DNA of 64,000 bases, taken from NCBI RefSeq assembly GCF_003339525.1, contig NZ_CP031124.1, forward strand, positions 310,001-374,000, written 5' to 3'. Numbering within the stretch: position 1 is the first letter of the stretch; every line of letters begins with the position of its first letter. The notes under the pieces are model-generated. The model saw nothing but the letters and a program-made list of their open reading frames with translations. It had not been told where the DNA came from and made no database searches. The translations under genes were made by a program, and so were the position numbers. Below, in pieces: positions 1-10,072 of the stretch. The stretch is from Ephemeroptericola cinctiostellae. Lineage in GTDB: Bacteria; Pseudomonadota; Gammaproteobacteria; Burkholderiales; Burkholderiaceae.

Positions 1-2
1 CC

Positions 3-1037
3 GACGACACCCTGAATGCCGATGTGGCTTATCGACTCGCCTGCGAAGGCACGGCCTTGTTGTGGCGAGGGGATTACCAAAACGCACGGCAATTGTTGCA
101 AGCCTTGGGACGTCGAATCGACAAGAAGCCCAAAAAAAACAAAGCCGCCACCGCGCCCATCAGCGCAAAAGATGCATTCAATCTGCATCGGCAAGCGCAA
201 GCGCAACGTGCACGCGTGTTGGGTATGTTGCTGTTACCACTCAACATGGACTACAGCATCCCACTGCGACGTGCACCCGATGTACATGCGGCGTGCGTTG
301 AGGCCTATGGCACAACAGACTCCGATGCCGTTGTGTCCTTGCGCGAAATCCTTGGCCTCATTGGCGCCCATGAGTGGCGTAAAAAAGGAGTGGATGTGCC
401 CGCGACAGGTGGTCGAATTCACCCTTATTACGGCGTGTTTTCGCCCGTTCGTGGCGAGTACATTGAGCTCGTTGCGCAAGCACCGTTGCCCTCGAAAACC
501 TTGGCGTTTGACATTGGCACAGGCACAGGCGTTCTCGCTGCAGTGCTTGCCAAACGGGGGGTGCAGCACATCGTGGCGACCGACCTCAACCCACGCGCAC
601 TTGATTGTGCCTCTGAAAATATGAATCGCCTCGGTTTTGCCTATCAAGTTGAATTTCAACAAACAGATTTATTCCCCGAAGGGCGTGCACCTTTAATTGT
701 GTGCAACCCGCCGTGGCTGCCCGCCCGTCCGAATGCGGCGATTGAATATGCCCTGTACGACTTCAATAGCCTCATGTTAAAGGGCTTTTTGAACGGCTTG
801 CGGCAACATTTAACCGACGATGGCGAAGCTTGGCTGATTTTATCGGACTTGGCCGAGCACTTGGGTTTGCGCACACGAGAAGAATTGTTGAGTTGGTTCA
901 CGCACGCGGGGGCGAGCGTCATTGACCGGCACGATGCACGTCCCAAGCATGGCAAAGCATTTGATCGGGATGACCCATTGCATCAGGCGCGCTCAAAAGA
1001 GGTGACCTCTTTGTGGCGTTTGAGCTTACAACATTAA
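3..1037 (+). CDS. SAM-dependent methyltransferase, HemK/PrmC-like (5' truncated by window edge)
   Basis: The reading frame is open to the left edge of the window with no stop, so the N terminus is missing; the first internal start candidate is a GTG at 24. Counting from that codon, a glycine-rich SAM-binding motif I (FDIGTGTGV) lies at about residues 162-170 and an NPPW motif at about 228-231. NPPY/NPPW is characteristic of class I methyltransferases acting on amide or exocyclic amino nitrogens (the PrmC/HemK and RlmG type). The roughly 150 residues before motif I are basic and of unclear function. The substrate cannot be told from sequence. The downstream neighbour is convergent and unrelated, with a shared terminator between them. 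Confidence 0.8.
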   Translation, partial: DDTLNADVAYRLACEGTALLWRGDYQNARQLLQALGRRIDKKPKKNKAATAPISAKDAFNLHRQAQAQRARVLGMLLLPLNMDYSIPLRRAPDVHAACVEAYGTTDSDAVVSLREILGLIGAHEWRKKGVDVPATGGRIHPYYGVFSPVRGEYIELVAQAPLPSKTLAFDIGTGTGVLAAVLAKRGVQHIVATDLNPRALDCASENMNRLGFAYQVEFQQTDLFPEGRAPLIVCNPPWLPARPNAAIEYALYDFNSLMLKGFLNGLRQHLTDDGEAWLILSDLAEHLGLRTREELLSWFTHAGASVIDRHDARPKHGKAFDRDDPLHQARSKEVTSLWRLSLQH

Positions 1038-1076
1038 CATCAAACCTGTCATGGCGATGTTCGCATGCCCATGATG

Positions 1077-1108
1077 AAAAAACAGCCAAGTTTTCACTTG
1101 GCTGTTTT
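1077..1108. terminator. bidirectional intrinsic terminator
   Basis: A perfect inverted repeat (AAAACAGCCAAG / CTTGGCTGTTTT) with a short loop carries an A run on one side and a T run on the other. It lies between the convergent methyltransferase and binding-protein genes and can serve both. Confidence 0.85.
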
Positions 1109-1240
1109 CATGTGGTTGCATTTTAAAACATCACAGCACGTCTATACAGGTACAACACACTTCTTCATACAACTGTTTTGAGTGGCTTGACATGGTTCGC
1201 TCGCATGCGACCGAACCACCTTAAATGCAGCCGCTCACGA

Positions 1241-2440
1241 TCACTTGATTTTATCAACAGTCACGAAAGCTTTATTTTTCTCTTCTTGGATGGTGATCAT
1301 GGTGTCTTTACGCTCACCCGTTGCATCGTCAAATGAGATTGGGCCGCTCAAACCTGTGGCCGTGATGCCCTTCATTGCAGCCGCCACTTTTGCGGGTTCA
1401 GTTGAGCCTGCTTTTTTAACCGCTTCAACCAAAGTCAACACCGCATCGTAAGCAAATGGGGCAAAACCTTGTACTTTTTGACCCGCAAAACGTTTTTCAA
1501 AACGTTCTTTGAATGATGCGCCTTCTTTCATTTCAGCCAATGGCACGCCAGTTACTGAACAAATAGTGCCTTCAGCCGCTTCACCTGCCAAAGAGATGTA
1601 ATTGTCTGTGCACACGGCATCAGGCATCAACAACAATGATTTCAGACCCAATTCACGTGCTTGTTTTGAGAATGTAGCAGCCGTGTCATCCAAGCCACCC
1701 CACATCACCGCATCAGCGCCCGCACCTTTGATTTTTGTCAAAATATTTTTGAAGTCGGTCGTTTTGTCTGTGGCCGCATCATGAGAAACAACAGTCAAAC
1801 CGAGTTCTTTTGCTTTTTTCTCAACTTGATCAGCCATGCCTTTACCATACGTGGTCGCGTCGTCCACGATGGCAATGGTTTTCACGCCTTTTTTCTGTGC
1901 ATACACGGCCAACGCTGGGCCTTGCATGCCATCATGAGCCACCATGCGGTACATCAACGTGCCACCACTCTCAGATTTTGATGCTTTAACAGTCACATCA
2001 GGGTTGGTGGCTGACGGCGTGATCGCCACCAAACCTGCTTTTGCATAAATAGGCTGAGCCGCCATGGTCACACCTGAATTGTAGTGACCGATCACAGCAG
2101 AGATGTTTTTGTCATCTGCAATTTTTTGGGCAACAATCGTACCTTGTTTTGGATCCGCACCGTCGTCTTCAGAAATGAGTTCAAGCATGTATTTTTTGCC
2201 TGCAACCTCAACACCGCCTTTTGCATTCACTTCTTCTACAGCCAGCTGTGCACCCGCTTGATTGTCTTTACCTGCATTTGCAGTGCCACCAGACAATGGG
2301 CTCACGCTTGCAATTTTAATCACGTTTGCACCAGCAGCAGCGCTGCCTTCGGCTTTTTTCTCATCTTTTGCACCACCGCAAGCGGCCAAAGAAAAAGCAG
2401 CAGCAACGGCAGCAGCCAAGCTTAATTTATTGAACAACAT
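1241..2440 (-). CDS. Branched-chain amino-acid ABC transporter substrate-binding lipoprotein (LivJ/LivK family)
   Basis: This 399-residue protein belongs to the periplasmic binding fold type I, Leu/Ile/Val-binding family. It would capture branched-chain or related amino acids outside the inner membrane for an ABC permease. The N terminus is a lipoprotein signal with lipobox LAAC and Cys21 as the lipidation site. The mature part opens with IKIASVSPLSGG, typical of the family, and continues with a GHYNSGVT segment. A strong ribosome-binding site (AAGGAG, 6 bases before ATG) fixes the start. No permease or ATPase genes lie alongside, so this is an orphan binding protein or its transporter is elsewhere. 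The exact ligand is not determined. Confidence 0.9.
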   Translation of the reverse strand: MLFNKLSLAAAVAAAFSLAACGGAKDEKKAEGSAAAGANVIKIASVSPLSGGTANAGKDNQAGAQLAVEEVNAKGGVEVAGKKYMLELISEDDGADPKQGTIVAQKIADDKNISAVIGHYNSGVTMAAQPIYAKAGLVAITPSATNPDVTVKASKSESGGTLMYRMVAHDGMQGPALAVYAQKKGVKTIAIVDDATTYGKGMADQVEKKAKELGLTVVSHDAATDKTTDFKNILTKIKGAGADAVMWGGLDDTAATFSKQARELGLKSLLLMPDAVCTDNYISLAGEAAEGTICSVTGVPLAEMKEGASFKERFEKRFAGQKVQGFAPFAYDAVLTLVEAVKKAGSTEPAKVAAAMKGITATGLSGPISFDDATGERKDTMITIQEEKNKAFVTVDKIK

Positions 2441-2796
2441 GTGAATCTCCTTGAAGGTTAAATACCAATTTAAGTTATACGTACTGTCATGTTAATGGTC
2501 ATGGAAGCCAGAACGATGGGCGCAGTTTAAGTCAATAAACCGCCTTTAATTTACCTTTTTTGCAGCATTTTGCACCATTTTGGTGACAAAACACGACAAC
2601 ATCAATTAAAGGGTCACTATAAGCATTCGCTTAAATCACCACCCGCACGATCCTAAAGCCCCTACACAGCGTGAGACATTGTAGAGCCAGTTTGTTTGCA
2701 CAAAATCTGCTTTTTCACAAAAAATTCACAATTTAATTTCTTTTTATCCATTTTCTCAAAATTAAATTTCACCAAGGGGTAAAAAATTTCACTTCT
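2441..2796. other. intergenic region, 356 bp
   Basis: This AT-rich stretch must hold the promoter of the minus-strand binding-protein gene and the 3' end of the glutamine amidotransferase transcript. I see no open frame with coding character, no RNA gene and no strong hairpin in it. Confidence 0.6.
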
Positions 2797-3573
2797 TTAA
2801 AGTGGATGCCCATTGACGAACATCATGGACTCATTTTTCAGCATTTTGTACCACACTTCATTGTCCGTCAACGGCGCCGTTGCAATCACAGCGACACGGT
2901 CATCGGGGGTGGTGTGATCGGCAAAATCAATCAACACGTCGGTGTCCAACAAATGAGCCGTTGTAAAGGGATGCTCGCGAACAATAAAATACAAATTCGT
3001 GGAGCAGTGCGCCCACATCACTTGGCCATTCGACAAACAAAAATTAAACACACCAAAACGGGCAACGTCCGCGGCAATGGGCTTCAATGCCGCATTAATT
3101 TCCACGGGGGTTGGCGGATTGGCAGCGGTCCGCCCCTCAAACACACGACGCAGCTCTTGTAAAATATAACAAAAAGCCCGTTCACTGTCGGTCGAACCAA
3201 TCGGGCTGTACAGCCCATCCAACTCAGGATGAAAATCAATCAAATTGCCATTGTGTGCAAACACCCAATGCCGTCCCCACATTTCACGCACAAAAGGGTG
3301 ACAATTTTGCAAGTTCACTTCACCTTGGGTTGCCTTGCGAATATGCGCAATCACATTCAAGGATTTAATCGGATATGAGCGCACCAAATGAGCCACAGGT
3401 GATGTGGCCGATGGTTGGCAATCCATCAGCAAACGACAAGCACGCTCTTCAAAAAAAGCGATGCCCCACCCATCGGTGTGGTGATCAGTCGTGCCGCCCC
3501 GTTGGGTAAAGCCTTCAAAAGAAAACACGATGTCCGTGGGTGTGTTGCAATTCATTCCGAGCAGTTGGCACAT
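2797..3573 (-). CDS. Class II glutamine amidotransferase (YafJ-like)
   Basis: This 258-residue protein starts MCQLLGMN. Cys2 becomes the N-terminal nucleophile after removal of Met, as in Ntn-type (class II) glutamine amidotransferases that release ammonia from glutamine. Family segments include QRGG near residue 25, TDHHTDGWG near 30-38, and AHIRKAT and FAHNGN in the first half. The length matches the stand-alone YafJ family (about 255), which has no fused synthetase domain, so the acceptor is unknown. The gene stands alone between long non-coding gaps. Identification at family level is secure; physiological role is not. Confidence 0.88.
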   Translation of the reverse strand: MCQLLGMNCNTPTDIVFSFEGFTQRGGTTDHHTDGWGIAFFEERACRLLMDCQPSATSPVAHLVRSYPIKSLNVIAHIRKATQGEVNLQNCHPFVREMWGRHWVFAHNGNLIDFHPELDGLYSPIGSTDSERAFCYILQELRRVFEGRTAANPPTPVEINAALKPIAADVARFGVFNFCLSNGQVMWAHCSTNLYFIVREHPFTTAHLLDTDVLIDFADHTTPDDRVAVIATAPLTDNEVWYKMLKNESMMFVNGHPL

Positions 3574-3928
3574 GGCAATACAATCAATCCATTAAAAATC
3601 AATAAAAAAGAGGTGTGGACTCCAGTGTATCGAAAATAAAAAGCCTTCGCATAAAAACTGTCGCACAATGATTGTGCAGCGGCTCATGCCCCCATCAATG
3701 CCAGCACACATTGAATGTCGCACATAAAAAAACGCACTCGTCATTCAAAAAAGCCCTCACATTACGAGGGCTTTTTTGAATGGTTAAAACACGTCCAGCT
3801 CCCATCGAGATGTTCAACGGGTGTCAAATGCCACTCAACATCGCATATTAATTTGAAAAGCCATTTTTTTACGTGCGGGCCTTTTCAATGACGGGCTTAA
3901 AAAACGAAATGACTCTGCATTTCCTTTA
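3574..3928. other. intergenic region, 355 bp
   Basis: This holds the promoter side of the amidotransferase gene and a strong terminator (3743-3781) for pyrC, whose transcript runs leftward into it. Nothing else coding-like is visible. Confidence 0.6.
3743..3781. terminator. bidirectional intrinsic terminator downstream of pyrC
   Basis: A 16-bp perfect stem (ATTCAAAAAAGCCCTC and its complement) encloses a 7-base loop, with A and T runs inside the arms. It lies 148 bp beyond the pyrC stop on the minus strand. Confidence 0.85.
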
Positions 3929-4975
3929 TTAAAGGATGCCTGCAAATTTCCAGCCCATCGCCTCACCTGCATTCAAAGGCACCAACGATTGCCCATCCAC
4001 AAAACTCAAGGCATCAGGCAAGGTCCACTCTTCTTTAAGCAAACGGATCTTGCGGGCATTCAACGGCAAGCCATAAAATTGCGCCCCGAAAACACTCGAA
4101 AAACCTTCAAGTTTATCCAACGCATCCACTTGCTCAAAAGCCGTGGCGTACAACTCCATCGCATGCAACGCCGTGTAGCAACCCGCACACCCACATGCAT
4201 TTTCTTTGGTGTGCTGCGCATGCGGTGCACTGTCTGTGCCCAAAAAAAAGCGCGGATTACCCGATGCCGCCGCCGCAATCAAGGCCTCACGGTGCGATTC
4301 GCGCTTAAGGATAGGCAAGCAAAAATAATGCGGGCGAATGCCGCCCACCAACATCGCATTGCGGTTGTAAAGCAAATGGTGAGCGGTGATCGTCGAAGCA
4401 ATACCGTCCTCGCTGGTCGCCACGTATTCAGCCGCTTGGCGGGTCGTGATGTGCTCCAACACAACTTTTAATTTCGGATAGCGTGCGCGCAAAGGAATCA
4501 AGATGCGATCAATAAAAATGGCCTCACGGTCAAAAATATCGATGTCCACATCGGTCACTTCACCATGCACAAGCAACGGCAAGCCAAGCGCCTCCATCAC
4601 CTCAAGTGCCGCCGAGCAACGACCCAATGACGTCACGCCCGCATCGGAGTTTGTCGTTGCGCCCGCAGGGTACAATTTAAAACCTTTAACACCCGCATTA
4701 AATGCGGCGTTCACATCCTCAGGGCTGGTGCGATCGGTCAAATACAAGGTCATCAATGGCGTGAAATTAACACCCTCGGGGAGGGCGGCCATGATGCGCG
4801 TTTGATACGCTGCCGCCATGTCAGCCGAAGTCACGGGTGGCTTTAAATTGGGCATGATCATCGCGCGCGCGAATTGGCGTGCGGTATGCGGCACAACGGT
4901 GTTTAGCGCATCGCCATCGCGCAGGTGCACGTGCATGTCGTCAGGTTGAATGATGTCTATGTGAGTGAGGGTCAT
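3929..4975 (-). CDS. pyrC: Dihydroorotase, class II (homodimeric type)
   Basis: This enzyme catalyses reversible cyclisation of N-carbamoyl-L-aspartate to L-dihydroorotate, the third step of de novo pyrimidine synthesis, in the cytosol. Its 348 residues match the E. coli PyrC class. All binuclear zinc residues are visible: MHVH (His15, His17), the carboxylated lysine in GFKLYPAG (Lys100), LLVHGE (His137), LEHITT (His175) and the catalytic aspartate in GTDSAPH (Asp248). The ATG at the 5' end is preceded by a modest AGG. It stands as a single gene with its own terminator. Confidence 0.97.
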   Translation of the reverse strand: MTLTHIDIIQPDDMHVHLRDGDALNTVVPHTARQFARAMIMPNLKPPVTSADMAAAYQTRIMAALPEGVNFTPLMTLYLTDRTSPEDVNAAFNAGVKGFKLYPAGATTNSDAGVTSLGRCSAALEVMEALGLPLLVHGEVTDVDIDIFDREAIFIDRILIPLRARYPKLKVVLEHITTRQAAEYVATSEDGIASTITAHHLLYNRNAMLVGGIRPHYFCLPILKRESHREALIAAAASGNPRFFLGTDSAPHAQHTKENACGCAGCYTALHAMELYATAFEQVDALDKLEGFSSVFGAQFYGLPLNARKIRLLKEEWTLPDALSFVDGQSLVPLNAGEAMGWKFAGIL

Positions 4976-5193
4976 GATCTGCCTTTGTTGCGGTGTTAAA
5001 CCAATAAAACCGCAATTGTATAACTGTTCGGTTCAATTCCGTTCAAAGTTTGAAAAAAGCCATTGCTATTGTTTACTTTGCCTTTGCACCGTTCGATCCG
5101 CCACAGCCAAAGACCAAGCCATGAAAAAAGGGTGCAAAGCAAGGCGAATCAAAGGACAAGATGCCTTGTGAACAACGGCACCCACATTGAGCA

Positions 5194-6243
5194 TCAGCCA
5201 GCCGTTACTTTAAACTTGTGGCTCAAATCCTTCGGCAACACCGCCAAAGCCGCGCCAATTTTCCGCGCAATGCTGCGGTAATGCTGGGCATGCACACTGT
5301 TTGGATTGGCTGCGACCGTGGGCTGACCGCGGTCTGCCTGTACGCGAATGTCCATTGCCAAAGGCAATTGACCAAGCAGCGGCACATCAAAGTCGGTGCT
5401 CATTTTCGCCGCCCCACCTGCACCAAAAATGGCTTCTTCGTGACCACAGTTAGAGCAAGTGTGTAAAGCCATGTTTTCCACCACACCCAAGACAGGGATG
5501 TTGGTTTTTTCAAACATTTTCAAGCCCTTGCGCGCATCCAGCAATGCCAAATCCTGCGGCGTGGTGACGATGACCGCACCCGTGACAGGGATTTTTTGCG
5601 ACAAAGTCAACTGAATGTCGCCCGTGCCTGGCGGCATGTCGATGATGAGGTAATCTAAGTTGTCCCATGCGGTTTGTCCGAACAGTTGCTGCAACGCTTG
5701 CGACACCATCGGCCCGCGCCACGCCATGGGCGAATCACTGTCAATCAAAAAACCAATTGAACTGGCTTGAACGCCGTAGCGGGCAGGAGGCACCATTTTT
5801 TCGTCCGCATTCAATTCAGGTTTGCCCTCAAGTTGAAGCAACAGCGGCACCGACGGCCCATAAATGTCTGCATCCAACAGCCCCACGCGCGCGCCTTCAT
5901 GCGCCAAAGCCAATGCAATGTTCACCGCCGTCGTGCTTTTGCCCACGCCGCCTTTACCTGAAGCCACCGCGATGACGTTTTTGACATTCGGCGCCACAGT
6001 TAAGCCCGCTTGCACCAAGTGCGCATCAATTTTTGTGCTGATGTCAATGTTCAAATCCATGTCCGCAGCAGTACACATGCGATCGCGCAAGTCATCGTGC
6101 TGACTGGCGCAGGCAAAAGGCAAAACCACTTCAATGGCGCGCGCACGGATCGACTTAATGGCACGCACTTGACCTAAAGTTAAAGCAGAATCACTGCTGA
6201 TGGCGACCGCCTCAAGCGCTGCGCGCATTTGTTCTTCATTCAT
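5194..6243 (-). CDS. mrp: Mrp/NBP35-family iron-sulfur cluster carrier ATPase (ApbC)
   Basis: A P-loop ATPase of the ParA/MinD superfamily that carries and delivers Fe-S clusters in the cytosol. Residues 1-80 form the small MIP18-like (DUF59) N-terminal domain. The deviant Walker [10 protein letters not shown] is at 96-104, DADIYGPS follows at about 125-132, and the cluster-binding CSNC pair is at Cys264/Cys267. Its 349 residues fit the family (about 360). It diverges from metG, a gene order common in beta- and gammaproteobacteria. All key residues are intact. Confidence 0.95.
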   Translation of the reverse strand: MNEEQMRAALEAVAISSDSALTLGQVRAIKSIRARAIEVVLPFACASQHDDLRDRMCTAADMDLNIDISTKIDAHLVQAGLTVAPNVKNVIAVASGKGGVGKSTTAVNIALALAHEGARVGLLDADIYGPSVPLLLQLEGKPELNADEKMVPPARYGVQASSIGFLIDSDSPMAWRGPMVSQALQQLFGQTAWDNLDYLIIDMPPGTGDIQLTLSQKIPVTGAVIVTTPQDLALLDARKGLKMFEKTNIPVLGVVENMALHTCSNCGHEEAIFGAGGAAKMSTDFDVPLLGQLPLAMDIRVQADRGQPTVAANPNSVHAQHYRSIARKIGAALAVLPKDLSHKFKVTAG

Positions 6244-6275
6244 GGGTTTTCCCTGTGTTAAAATCTCAGTTGCTC

Positions 6276-6306
6276 AAAAAAGCAAAGCCTCTCGGCTCTG
6301 CTTTTT
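6276..6306 (+). terminator. terminator-like hairpin in the metG leader
   Basis: A 13-bp stem with one mismatch (AAAAAGCAAAGCC / GGCTCTGCTTTTT, loop TCTC) ends in a T run. It lies in the divergent mrp-metG gap, about 155 bp before the metG ATG. It could be an attenuator in the metG leader or simply insulate divergent promoters. Confidence 0.45.
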
Positions 6307-6461
6307 CAGTTCAAATTAAACATGCTGCGAACCGCTTCACCGCACTTTGGGTGAGCCCCTCGCAACATTTAGCCAAATCCGCCAACATTTCATCACGCAA
6401 ACTTTTGAGCGGATGGCCGCATTCATTGCCCAGCCATTGCCCAGTCAAAAAGAAAAACACC

Positions 6462-8534
6462 ATGTCAAATCAACGTCAAATTCTCGTCACATCCGCCTTG
6501 CCTTATGCCAATGGACAAATCCACATTGGTCATTTGGTCGAATACATTCAAACGGACGTTTGGGTGCGTTACCTCAAGCTGAACCAGCACGAAGTATACT
6601 ACGTCGGCGCGGATGACACACACGGCGCGCCGATCATGCTCCGTGCGGAAAAAGAAGGCATCACACCCAAACAATTGATCGACACGGTGTGGACAGAACA
6701 CAAACGCGATTTCGACGCATTTGGCATTTCGTTCGACAACTATTACAGCACCGACTCAGCTGAAAACCAAGTCCTCGCCAGCCAAATTTACAACGCACTC
6801 AAAGCCAACGACCTCATCGCCATCAAAGACGTTGAGCAATATTACGACCCCGTTAAAGAAATGTTTCTTGCCGATCGCTTCATCAAAGGCGAATGCCCAA
6901 AATGTCACTCAAAAGACCAATACGGCGATTCATGTGAAGTGTGCGGCTCGACTTACGCCCCAACCGACTTAATCAACCCGTTCTCAACCATTTCAGGCGC
7001 AACACCTGAACGCCGCACGTCTGAACACTATTTTTTCAAGCTCTCGGACGAACGCTGCGAAACATTCTTGCGAGGTTGGGTGCAAGGGTTGGCACAACAA
7101 GAAGCCACCAACAAAATGCAAGAATGGCTCGGCAGTAATGACGAGCACAAACTTGGTGACTGGGACATCTCTCGCGATGCACCGTACTTTGGCTTCGAAA
7201 TTCCTGATGCACCTGGTAAATACTTCTACGTTTGGTTAGACGCACCCGTCGGCTACTACGCCAGCTTCAAAAACCTGTGCGACAAAAATGGCTTGGATTT
7301 TGATGCGTGGGTCAAACCCGACTCGAACACCGAGCAATACCACTTCATCGGCAAAGACATTTTGTATTTCCACACCTTGTTTTGGCCCGCCATGCTCAAG
7401 TTTTCAGGATTCCGCACGCCAACCAATGTGTTTGCACACGGCTTTTTGACCGTGGACGGTGCAAAAATGTCCAAATCACGCGGCACATTCATCACCGCCC
7501 ACAGCTACATCGAAACAGGCATGAACCCCGAATGGCTGCGCTATTACTTCGCCGCCAAACTCAACGCCAGCATGGAAGACTTGGATTTGAACATGGACGA
7601 CTTCATTGCCCGCACCAATTCCGACCTCGTTGGCAAATACGTCAACATCGCCAGCCGCGCCGCAGGCTTCCTCATCAAACGCTTTGACGGCAAAGTAGTC
7701 GACACCGCCATGAACCACGAGGTTTTAAACGGTTTGCGCGCCGCGCAAAGCACCATCGGTGAACTCTACGAAGCACGTGAATTTGGCAAAGCCATGCGCG
7801 CCATCATGGCCTTGACCGATGACGTGAACGTCTTCATCGACGCCAACAAACCATGGGAACTCGCCAAAGACGTGGAAAAAGCCACCGAGCTGCAAGCCGT
7901 GTGCAGCATCTGCCTCGAAGCATTCCGCATGTTGACCGTGTACTTGTCACCTGTTTTACCCGAAACCGCAGCGAAAGCCTACGCTTTCCTCAACATCGGC
8001 ACGCAAACATGGGCGGACATCCACACGCCATTGAGCGCCGCACAAACCATCAACCCCTACACACACATGATGACACGCGTCGATGACAAGCAAATTGCCG
8101 CCTTGATTGCCGCCAACGCAGAATCACTGCAAGCGACCGACAGCACCAGCGCAACAAGCAATACAGCAAGCGCAGCCATTACACCCATTGCCGAAACGAT
8201 CACCATCGATGATTTCACCAAAATCGATTTACGCATCGCAGCAATCCTCGACTGCAAAGCCGTCGAAGGCTCAACAAAGCTGCTTCAACTGACCTTGGAT
8301 GCAGGAGAAGGCAAAACCCGCAACGTGTTCTCAGGCATCGCAGGCGCATACAAACCCGAAGACTTGATCGGCAAACTCACCGTCCTCGTCGCCAACCTTG
8401 CGCCGCGCAAAATGAAATTTGGCCTGTCCGAAGGCATGGTGCTGTGCGCCAGCGCTGCCGATGAAAAAACCACCCCAGGTTTGTACTTGCTCGAACCCAA
8501 TGCAGGCGCACAACCAGGCATGCGTATTTCATAA
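6462..8534 (+). CDS. metG: Methionine--tRNA ligase (MetRS, dimeric type with C-terminal tRNA-binding domain)
   Basis: Class I aminoacyl-tRNA synthetase charging tRNA-Met in the cytosol. The frame is open upstream to 6255, but the ATG at 6462 gives the canonical N terminus (TSALPYANG). The HIGH motif is at 21-24 and KMSKS at 335-339. A zinc knuckle uses Cys145, Cys148, Cys158 and Cys161. From about residue 581 an EMAP/Trbp111-type tRNA-binding domain begins ([12 protein letters not shown]), giving 690 residues as in long dimeric MetRS. A low-complexity linker rich in Thr, Ser and Ala (about 555-575) precedes it. Nothing is broken. Confidence 0.97.
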   Translation: MSNQRQILVTSALPYANGQIHIGHLVEYIQTDVWVRYLKLNQHEVYYVGADDTHGAPIMLRAEKEGITPKQLIDTVWTEHKRDFDAFGISFDNYYSTDSAENQVLASQIYNALKANDLIAIKDVEQYYDPVKEMFLADRFIKGECPKCHSKDQYGDSCEVCGSTYAPTDLINPFSTISGATPERRTSEHYFFKLSDERCETFLRGWVQGLAQQEATNKMQEWLGSNDEHKLGDWDISRDAPYFGFEIPDAPGKYFYVWLDAPVGYYASFKNLCDKNGLDFDAWVKPDSNTEQYHFIGKDILYFHTLFWPAMLKFSGFRTPTNVFAHGFLTVDGAKMSKSRGTFITAHSYIETGMNPEWLRYYFAAKLNASMEDLDLNMDDFIARTNSDLVGKYVNIASRAAGFLIKRFDGKVVDTAMNHEVLNGLRAAQSTIGELYEAREFGKAMRAIMALTDDVNVFIDANKPWELAKDVEKATELQAVCSICLEAFRMLTVYLSPVLPETAAKAYAFLNIGTQTWADIHTPLSAAQTINPYTHMMTRVDDKQIAALIAANAESLQATDSTSATSNTASAAITPIAETITIDDFTKIDLRIAAILDCKAVEGSTKLLQLTLDAGEGKTRNVFSGIAGAYKPEDLIGKLTVLVANLAPRKMKFGLSEGMVLCASAADEKTTPGLYLLEPNAGAQPGMRIS

Positions 8535-8624
8535 GCCATGTCGTTACAACACGGCGTTTTGCACCTGCATTAAGCCTGCATAACGTAAAATGAACGAAAG
8601 TTTCACTAAAGATTCAAATAGTGT

Positions 8625-8653
8625 TTGACAGTTTTAAAAAACATCGCTAAAAT
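8625..8653 (+). promoter_or_regulatory. sigma-70 promoter of the tRNA-Thr gene
   Basis: A consensus -35 TTGACA (8625-8630) is separated by 17 bp from TAAAAT (8648-8653), 17 bases before the first tRNA base. Confidence 0.8.
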
Positions 8654-8670
8654 CTCGTTCTGTTGTGTTA

Positions 8671-8746
8671 GCCCGTTTAGCTCATCTGGTAGAGCACCTG
8701 ACTTGTAATCAGGGGGTGGTGGGTTCAAGTCCTGCAACGGGCACCA
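8671..8746 (+). tRNA. tRNA-Thr (anticodon TGT), CCA encoded
   Basis: A complete cloverleaf: acceptor stem GCCCGTT/AACGGGC, D-arm AGCTCATCTGGTAGAGC, anticodon stem CCTGA/TCAGG with loop CTTGTAA (anticodon TGT at 8704-8706), T-arm with GTTCAAGTC, and discriminator A followed by genomically encoded CCA. It reads threonine ACA codons. It has its own promoter and terminator, so it is a single-gene transcription unit between metG and serC. Confidence 0.97.
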
Positions 8747-8754
8747 GAAATATT

Positions 8755-8783
8755 AAACCTCAGTCTTTTGACTGAGGTTTTTT
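8755..8783 (+). terminator. intrinsic terminator of tRNA-Thr
   Basis: A perfect 10-bp stem (AAACCTCAGT / ACTGAGGTTT) with loop CTTTTG is followed by a run of T. It starts 9 bases after the tRNA CCA end. Confidence 0.88.
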
Positions 8784-8814
8784 GCATTTACGCACTCAAT
8801 TGCCTATAATTGAG
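8782..8814 (+). promoter_or_regulatory. promoter of the serC-aro operon with an overlapping inverted repeat
   Basis: TTGCAT (8782-8787), a 17-bp spacer and a perfect TATAAT (8805-8810) lie about 110 bp before the serC ATG. A 7-bp inverted repeat (CTCAATT at 8795-8801, AATTGAG at 8808-8814) overlaps the -10 box and could be an operator. The -35 overlaps the T run of the tRNA terminator. Confidence 0.7.
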
Positions 8815-8919
8815 CCATCCCGCAGTGGTGCACTGATGTTAATTTGCACCACTGCTTATTTGGCTGATTTTTTTCTCCATCGGTTAGCAACCTTTGCGAC
8901 CGACTTTTTTGGAACCCCC

Positions 8920-10029
8920 ATGACTCGCGTTCACAACTTCTCCGCCGGCCCTGCCGCATTGCCCTTACCTGTTTTACAACAAATGCAAGCCGAAATGCTG
9001 GACTTCAAAGGCACGGGCATGAGCGTGATGGAAATGAGCCATCGTGGCCCCGTGTTTATGGAAGTGCTGAAACGTGCTTTTGACACCCTGCGCCGCCTGC
9101 TGAATGTACCTGAGAATTATGAAATTTTGTTTTTGCAAGGTGGTGCGCAAGGCGAAAATGCCATCATCCCCATGAATTTACTCGGCGGCGATCGCACCAC
9201 ATCCGATCACGTGATTTCGGGTGCATGGTCAATCAAAACCCAAAAAGAAGCGGAAAAGTACGGCGCATCCAACATCATCGCCAATGCCAATGACGGCGAA
9301 GGCCGTTACACCTACTTTCCCGAGCCCGATCAATGGCAATTGAGCGAGCGCAGCGCATATGTGTCGATTTGCACCAATGAAACCATCCACGGCGTGGAAT
9401 GGTATCCGTCGGCAGAGTTGGCGGCGAAAATCGAAGCGAGCGGCTCGTTCCTCGTGGCGGACATGTCCTCGCACATCTTGTCGCGCCCAATCGACATCAG
9501 CCGCTACGGCGTGATTTATGGCGGCGCACAGAAAAATATTGGCCCATCAGGTCTGACCTTTGTGATTGTGCGCAATGACCTATTGGATCGTGCGCAATCC
9601 ATTTGCCCATCTGCTTTCACATGGCGCAATGTGGCAGACAATGATTCCATGTTCAACACGCCACCGACCATGGCGATTTATTGTGCAGGTTTGGTGTTTG
9701 AATGGCTCGAAGCCAATGGCGGCTTAGAAGCCATGGCGCGCGTGAACGATGCAAAAGCCAAATTGTTGTACGACGCCATCGACAACAGCACTTTATACCG
9801 CAATGATGTGCACCCCGCATACCGTTCATGCATGAATGTGCCGTTTTTCCTCAATGATGAATCGCTGAACCAAGCCTTTTTGGACGGCGCAGCCGCCGCA
9901 GGCATGGCGGGTTTGAAGGGTCACAAAATGGTCGGCGGCATGCGCGCTTCGATTTACAACGCCGTATCGCTGGAATCGGTGCATGCACTGGTGGCGTATA
10001 TGGAAGCGTTTGAACGCGATCACGCCTAA
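8920..10029 (+). CDS. serC: Phosphoserine aminotransferase
   Basis: A PLP enzyme converting 3-phosphohydroxypyruvate plus glutamate to phosphoserine (serine pathway) and acting on the analogous intermediate of pyridoxal phosphate synthesis. The ATG at 8920 gives 369 residues beginning MTRVHNFSAGPAALP, the family N terminus; the frame is open further upstream but that part is leader. The Schiff-base lysine is Lys205 in GGAQKNIGPSG. It is the first gene of the serC-pheA-tyrA-aroA cluster, which is classic in Burkholderiales, and has its own consensus promoter. Confidence 0.97.
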   Translation: MTRVHNFSAGPAALPLPVLQQMQAEMLDFKGTGMSVMEMSHRGPVFMEVLKRAFDTLRRLLNVPENYEILFLQGGAQGENAIIPMNLLGGDRTTSDHVISGAWSIKTQKEAEKYGASNIIANANDGEGRYTYFPEPDQWQLSERSAYVSICTNETIHGVEWYPSAELAAKIEASGSFLVADMSSHILSRPIDISRYGVIYGGAQKNIGPSGLTFVIVRNDLLDRAQSICPSAFTWRNVADNDSMFNTPPTMAIYCAGLVFEWLEANGGLEAMARVNDAKAKLLYDAIDNSTLYRNDVHPAYRSCMNVPFFLNDESLNQAFLDGAAAAGMAGLKGHKMVGGMRASIYNAVSLESVHALVAYMEAFERDHA

Positions 10030-10072
10030 TCCCATCACCGCCCAGATCAACCAAGCCACCAAGGTCAACCCA

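Noticed and set aside
234-662. 142-codon minus-strand frame under the first methyltransferase
   Set aside because: Antisense to motif I and surrounding coding sequence; no ribosome site or family.
8782-8919. Upstream extension of serC
   Set aside because: The extra codons cover the promoter; the ATG at 8920 matches SerC N termini exactly.
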